Assembly (NCBI GenBank): GCA_012799495.1
Contig: JAAZLD010000168.1
Coordinates: 1-8,730 of the forward strand
DNA: 8,730 nucleotides
Reading direction: 5' to 3'
Source of the DNA: Desulfitobacterium sp.
GTDB lineage: Bacteria > Bacillota > Desulfitobacteriia > Desulfitobacteriales > Desulfitobacteriaceae
A program made the position numbers and the translations under genes. The number at the start of each line of letters is the position of its first letter. The stretch's first letter is position 1. The notes under the pieces are model-generated. The model was not told the DNA's origin. It searched no databases and saw only the letters and a program-made list of their open reading frames with translations. This document shows positions 5,839-8,730 of this stretch, one piece after another.

Positions 5839-6627
5839 TTATTTGGTGTGATCTAGCTTGTCTAGTTCTTCTAAAAGATGATCGTTTAGGATTTTAATAT
5901 AGGTTCCTTTCATTCCTAAAGATTTAGATTCGATTACTCCCGCTGATTCGAACTTTCTTAAAGCGTTGACAATGACAGAACGGGTGATACCCACTCGATC
6001 AGCAATCTTACTGGCAACTAATAGCCCATCTCCGCCTCCTAATTCGGCAAAAATATGTTCTACAGCTTCCAGCTCTGAATAAGATAAGGTGCCAATAGCT
6101 ATCTGAACAGCAGCTTTCTTTCTGGCTTCTTCCTCTGCTCTTTCAGCTTTGACGCGAAGGATCTCCATACCTACCACTGTAGCACCATATTCAGCTAAGA
6201 TAAGATCTCCTTCATTAAATTCCTGATCAAATTTAGCTAAAACTAAAGTACCTACCCTTTCTCCGCCACCTAAAATAGGTACGATGGTAGTGATCTTATT
6301 GTTAAACTGGCATCTTTCTTTTTCATTAAACACACAACCATTAGCTACTTGGGAAGTATTGAAGGTAGCTTCAGTTACTTTTAACAAGCCTTCGTTATAG
6401 CTTTCAGGGAAGCGTTCAGAATGAACTACGATATCTTCCATGGTGTCGCAACCAAAGTTCTCCATGAAGCTGAAGCCTAAAATTTTTCCACGACGACCAA
6501 CAATATAGCAGTTAGCCTCGATGGATTTACTTAGAACTTTAGCCATTTCTTCAAAGTCTACAGGGTGGCCAGCTGCCTTTTGGATCAATTTGCTAATATC
6601 TCTAGTTTTTTCTAGTAAATTCTTCAT
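5839..6627 (-). CDS. codY: GTP-sensing global transcriptional regulator CodY
   Basis: CodY represses or activates nutrient, amino-acid and stationary-phase genes in response to GTP and, in many species, branched-chain amino acids. The 262-residue protein has an N-terminal GAF domain (about 1-150), a linker helix (150-185) and a winged helix-turn-helix. The stretch VASKIADRVGITRSVIVNAL (204-223) is nearly identical to B. subtilis CodY as I remember it; SLGMKGTYIKIL (236-247) forms the wing. PILGGGERVGTLVL (117-130) is also conserved. By contrast, positions aligned with the B. subtilis isoleucine pocket differ: Arg61 is Thr62, Met65 is Ile66, Pro99 is Asn101 and Val100 is Glu102. Met62, Phe71 and Phe98 are kept (Met63, Phe73, Phe100). 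A strong AAAGGAGG ribosome binding site precedes the ATG; hslU ends 59 nt upstream. Confidence 0.98.
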   Translation of the reverse strand: MKNLLEKTRDISKLIQKAAGHPVDFEEMAKVLSKSIEANCYIVGRRGKILGFSFMENFGCDTMEDIVVHSERFPESYNEGLLKVTEATFNTSQVANGCVFNEKERCQFNNKITTIVPILGGGERVGTLVLAKFDQEFNEGDLILAEYGATVVGMEILRVKAERAEEEARKKAAVQIAIGTLSYSELEAVEHIFAELGGGDGLLVASKIADRVGITRSVIVNALRKFESAGVIESKSLGMKGTYIKILNDHLLEELDKLDHTK

Positions 6628-6673
6628 ATAATTTCCTCCTTTATTATTGAGCCACTTGACCTTAAGCTATTAA

Positions 6674-6688
6674 ATCTTTCAGTAAATT
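6674..6688 (-). promoter_or_regulatory. Candidate CodY box upstream of codY (autoregulation)
   Basis: AATTTACTGAAAGAT matches the CodY consensus AATTTTCWGAAAATT at 12 of 15 positions. It overlaps the hslU stop codon and ends 46 nt before the codY start. A perfect TATAAT hexamer at 6686-6691 overlaps its left edge, but no -35 box fits, so an internal codY promoter there is weak. AT-rich DNA gives chance matches at this level. Confidence 0.4.
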
Positions 6689-8063
6689 ATAGAATATAGC
6701 GGGAAAGATCTTGGTTCTTTACAATGTTTCCTAGGCGATGTTGTACATATTCACGATTAATAGTTACCGTGTAATCTTCTGGTAATTCAGAGGATTCAAA
6801 AGATAACTCCTCTAAAACGCGCTCCAAAATTGTATGAAGTCTACGAGCTCCAATATTTTCCGTATTGGAGTTAACTTCATATGCTACCTTAGCTAACTCA
6901 TCAATTGCATTATCAGTAAATTCTACATTGATCTTCTCTGTCTCTAACAAGGCACTATATTGTTTAATTAAGGATGACTGTGGCTCAGTTAAGATCCGTT
7001 TGAAATCTTCTACCTTAAGAGATTCTAGCTCTACACGAATAGGAAATCTTCCTTGAAGCTCTGGAATTAGGTCTGACGGTTTGGCCACATGAAAGGCACC
7101 GGCAGCAATGAATAATATATAATCTGTCTTGACCGGGCCATACTTGGTATTTACAGTAGAACCCTCTACTATAGGCAAAATATCTCGTTGTACACCACCC
7201 CGAGATACATCTGGTCCACCAGCTCCTTCGCGACCAGCAATCTTATCTATCTCATCAAGAAAAATTATGCCTTCTTGTTCAGTCCGTCTTATGGCTTCTT
7301 GGACAGCTTCATCATGATCGATGAGTTTTTGTGCTTCTTCTGTGGTTAAAATCCGTCTTGCTTCTTTAACAGTAACTTTTCGCTTCCTTCGCCTTTTAGG
7401 AAGCATACTTGACATAATATCCTGCAGGTTGGAGTTAAACTCCATTCCTGTCCCTAACATATCAGGAAATAAAGGTTGGTTGTCTTCCACTTCGATTTCT
7501 ATAATTTGATCTTCAAGTTCTCCACGGTGCAAGCGTTCCCGAACTAATTGTCTCTTTTCAGCAATATCAGGGGTTACTATATCTTCTTTTTCTTGCCCTT
7601 GGGGAAAAATAAACTGAAATGGATTATTATTAGTAGATTCTCCTCGTTTACCAGGAACAAGTAGCGCTTCTAGCCGTTTTTCCGCTGCAATAGCAGCCTG
7701 ACTTTCCACTTCTGACATTTTTTCTGTCTTAACCATTCGCAAGGCAGTTTCTACCAGATCACGAACCATAGATTCTACATCTCTACCTACATAACCTACT
7801 TCTGTAAATTTGGTAGCCTCAACTTTCAAAAATGGAGCTCTTACTAGCTTAGCAAGTCGCCTAGCAATCTCCGTCTTACCTACCCCAGTAGGTCCGATCA
7901 TGAGAATATTCTTGGGAAGAACTTCTTCACGCATTCCTTCCGGTAGAAGAGAACGTCTAAAACGGTTACGTAAGGCAATTGCCACAGATCTTTTTGCTTG
8001 ATTTTGACCGATAATATAACGATCTAACTCTCTAACTATTTCCCGAGGCGTAAGTTGCTTCAT
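6687..8063 (-). CDS. hslU: HslU (ClpY) AAA+ ATPase subunit of the HslVU protease
   Basis: HslU hexamers unfold substrates with ATP and feed them into HslV. The 458-residue protein has the family's length and order. MKQLTPREIVRELDRYIIGQ starts the N-terminal ATPase domain. Walker A is GPTGVGKT (57-64) and the pore loop is GYVG (90-93). The I-domain insertion runs from about 110 to 235. Walker B is IIFLDEID (266-273), and ELQGRFPIRVEL (335-346) holds the presumed arginine finger Arg339. Sensor 2 is GARR (405-408). The C-terminal tail QDLSRYIL (451-458) is the conserved tail that docks into HslV. The ATG follows hslV by 11 nt, with AAGGAGGGG between, so the two subunits are translated together. 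The I-domain carries a basic PKRRRKRK stretch (222-229). Confidence 0.99.
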   Translation of the reverse strand: MKQLTPREIVRELDRYIIGQNQAKRSVAIALRNRFRRSLLPEGMREEVLPKNILMIGPTGVGKTEIARRLAKLVRAPFLKVEATKFTEVGYVGRDVESMVRDLVETALRMVKTEKMSEVESQAAIAAEKRLEALLVPGKRGESTNNNPFQFIFPQGQEKEDIVTPDIAEKRQLVRERLHRGELEDQIIEIEVEDNQPLFPDMLGTGMEFNSNLQDIMSSMLPKRRRKRKVTVKEARRILTTEEAQKLIDHDEAVQEAIRRTEQEGIIFLDEIDKIAGREGAGGPDVSRGGVQRDILPIVEGSTVNTKYGPVKTDYILFIAAGAFHVAKPSDLIPELQGRFPIRVELESLKVEDFKRILTEPQSSLIKQYSALLETEKINVEFTDNAIDELAKVAYEVNSNTENIGARRLHTILERVLEELSFESSELPEDYTVTINREYVQHRLGNIVKNQDLSRYIL

Positions 8064-8074
8064 AACTCCCCTCC

Positions 8075-8605
8075 TTACAGTTCTTCAACTATGATCTGAT
8101 CATTGGTATAAACACAAATCGAAGCAGCCACTTCCATGGCCTCTCTTACTAATATAGCTGGAGAAAGATCCGTGCTTTTCTTTAGAGCTCTAGCAGCTGC
8201 AAGGGCATAATTGCCACCTGAACCTATGGCAGCAATCCCATCATCTGGTTCAATTACTTCACCGGAGCCAGAAACAATCAAAAGGTTATCTTTATCCGCA
8301 ACAATCAAGAGAGCTTCTAAATTACGAAGAACCTTATCTGTTCTCCATTCTTTGGCCAATTCAACTGCCGCTCTCTGCAAATTTCCTTGGTATTCTTCAA
8401 GTTTGTGCTCGAATTTGTCAAATAATGTAAAGGCGTCCGCTACTGAACCAGCAAATCCGGCCAGTACTTTGCCATGAAAAAGGCGACGGACCTTCCGAGC
8501 TGTATGTTTCATAATCGTTGCCTGTCCCATAGTAACCTGACCATCACCGGCCATGGCTACCTCATTTCCTTTTTTGACGGCTACGATTGTAGTTGCATGG
8601 AACAT
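8075..8605 (-). CDS. hslV: HslV (ClpQ) peptidase subunit of the HslVU protease
   Basis: HslV is a bacterial relative of the proteasome beta subunit and forms a double hexameric chamber. The 176-residue protein starts MFHATTIVAV. By family knowledge it is cut to expose Thr5 as the N-terminal nucleophile. Asp21 (in AGDGQVT, 19-25) and Lys38 (in ARKVRRL) complete the active site. LAGFAGSVADAFTLF (48-62), KLEEYQGNLQRAAVELAKEW (68-87), AIGSGGNYALAAARAL (125-140) and the C-terminal ICVYTNDQIIVEEL are all family blocks. The ATG has GGGGAGG with an 8-nt spacer. No upstream in-frame start would give the MSSFHATT leader of B. subtilis ClpQ/CodW, whose serine is reported as the nucleophile. It is the first gene of hslV-hslU-codY, behind its own promoter. 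Confidence 0.99.
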   Translation of the reverse strand: MFHATTIVAVKKGNEVAMAGDGQVTMGQATIMKHTARKVRRLFHGKVLAGFAGSVADAFTLFDKFEHKLEEYQGNLQRAAVELAKEWRTDKVLRNLEALLIVADKDNLLIVSGSGEVIEPDDGIAAIGSGGNYALAAARALKKSTDLSPAILVREAMEVAASICVYTNDQIIVEEL

Positions 8606-8628
8606 ATAGATAACCTCCCCATAAAGTG

Positions 8629-8657
8629 AGTTTACAGAATTCTAGGAATCGTGTCAA
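8629..8657 (-). promoter_or_regulatory. Sigma-A promoter of hslV-hslU-codY
   Basis: A perfect -35 TTGACA (8652-8657), a 17-nt spacer and -10 TAAACT (8629-8634, 4 of 6). Transcription should start near 8622, leaving a very short leader of about 17 nt that consists mainly of the hslV ribosome binding site. Confidence 0.8.
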
Positions 8658-8661
8658 GAAG

Positions 8662-8675
8662 AATTGTGTACAATT
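8662..8675. repeat. Inverted repeat next to the hslV -35 box, possible operator
   Basis: AATTGT and ACAATT flank a 2-nt centre, giving a 14-bp inverted repeat that ends 4 bp upstream of the -35 box. The position suits an activator or repressor site, but the factor is unknown. Confidence 0.4.
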
Positions 8676-8680
8676 GCTGT

Positions 8681-8695
8681 GTTTTTGTGAAAATT
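8681..8695 (-). promoter_or_regulatory. Candidate CodY box upstream of the hslV promoter
   Basis: AATTTTCACAAAAAC matches the CodY consensus AATTTTCWGAAAATT at 12 of 15 positions, with a perfect left half. It lies about 60-73 bp upstream of the inferred transcription start, far for simple repression but compatible with CodY sites in general. The surrounding DNA is AT-rich. Confidence 0.35.
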
Positions 8696-8730
8696 TCAAT
8701 GGTTATTATTGCCACTATTTTGTATTTATA

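Noticed and set aside
8632..8730. Open minus-strand frame of 33 codons at the right edge, ending at TAA 8632-8634
   Set aside because: It could be the end of an upstream gene, but the translation is Ile/Thr/Lys-rich, does not resemble the expected XerC C-terminus, and runs through the hslV promoter. Most likely intergenic.
1..8730. A new defence, mobile or biosynthetic system
   Set aside because: All genes but one fall into well-known housekeeping families in conserved order, with no repeats, integrase, transposase or unusual domain fusion. The only uncharacterised gene is the 147-residue membrane protein.

Overview
The window is a compact chromosomal stretch of a low-to-moderate GC, Gram-positive-type bacterium. 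All genes lie on the minus strand, so transcription runs from the right end to the left end. CodY, strong AAGGAGG-type ribosome binding sites, and the order hslV-hslU-codY ... rpsB-tsf-pyrH-frr-uppS-cdsA point to Bacillota. The short EF-Ts, the Thr-type HslV and a non-Bacillus CodY effector pocket fit Clostridia (perhaps a Peptococcales-like lineage) better than Bacilli. That placement is inference; no 16S or other decisive marker is present.

Right block (8730 to 5362): a good sigma-A promoter upstream of hslV drives the two-component HslVU protease. The global nutrient regulator codY follows, and then an unrecognised 147-residue protein with two membrane segments and a probable PH-like cytosolic domain. 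Two CodY-box-like sites lie here: one upstream of the hslV promoter and one overlapping the end of hslU just before codY. Together they suggest feedback control of codY.

Middle block (5354 to 2275): a promoter next to the end of the 147-residue gene starts rpsB (ribosomal protein S2), with a leader of about 107 nt that can fold extensively. tsf (EF-Ts), pyrH (UMP kinase) and frr (ribosome recycling factor) follow. The rpsB-tsf spacer holds two strong hairpins. The tsf-pyrH spacer holds a UACG-capped terminator-like hairpin. pyrH and frr are almost contiguous.

Left block (2270 to 1): after another hairpin come uppS (undecaprenyl diphosphate synthase, probably starting at an internal GTG) and cdsA (phosphatidate cytidylyltransferase). 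Last is the N-terminal part of an AI-2E/YtvI-family permease cut by the window edge, sitting where dxr or the RseP-type protease gene is often found.

Functionally this is a growth-linked translation plus envelope-lipid cluster next to a proteolysis and nutrient-sensing cluster. No gap exceeds 160 bases. I saw no tRNA, rRNA, CRISPR array, insertion sequence, prophage part or defence system. The less ordinary content is regulatory: leader and intergenic RNA structures, CodY-like sites, and divergence in the CodY ligand pocket.
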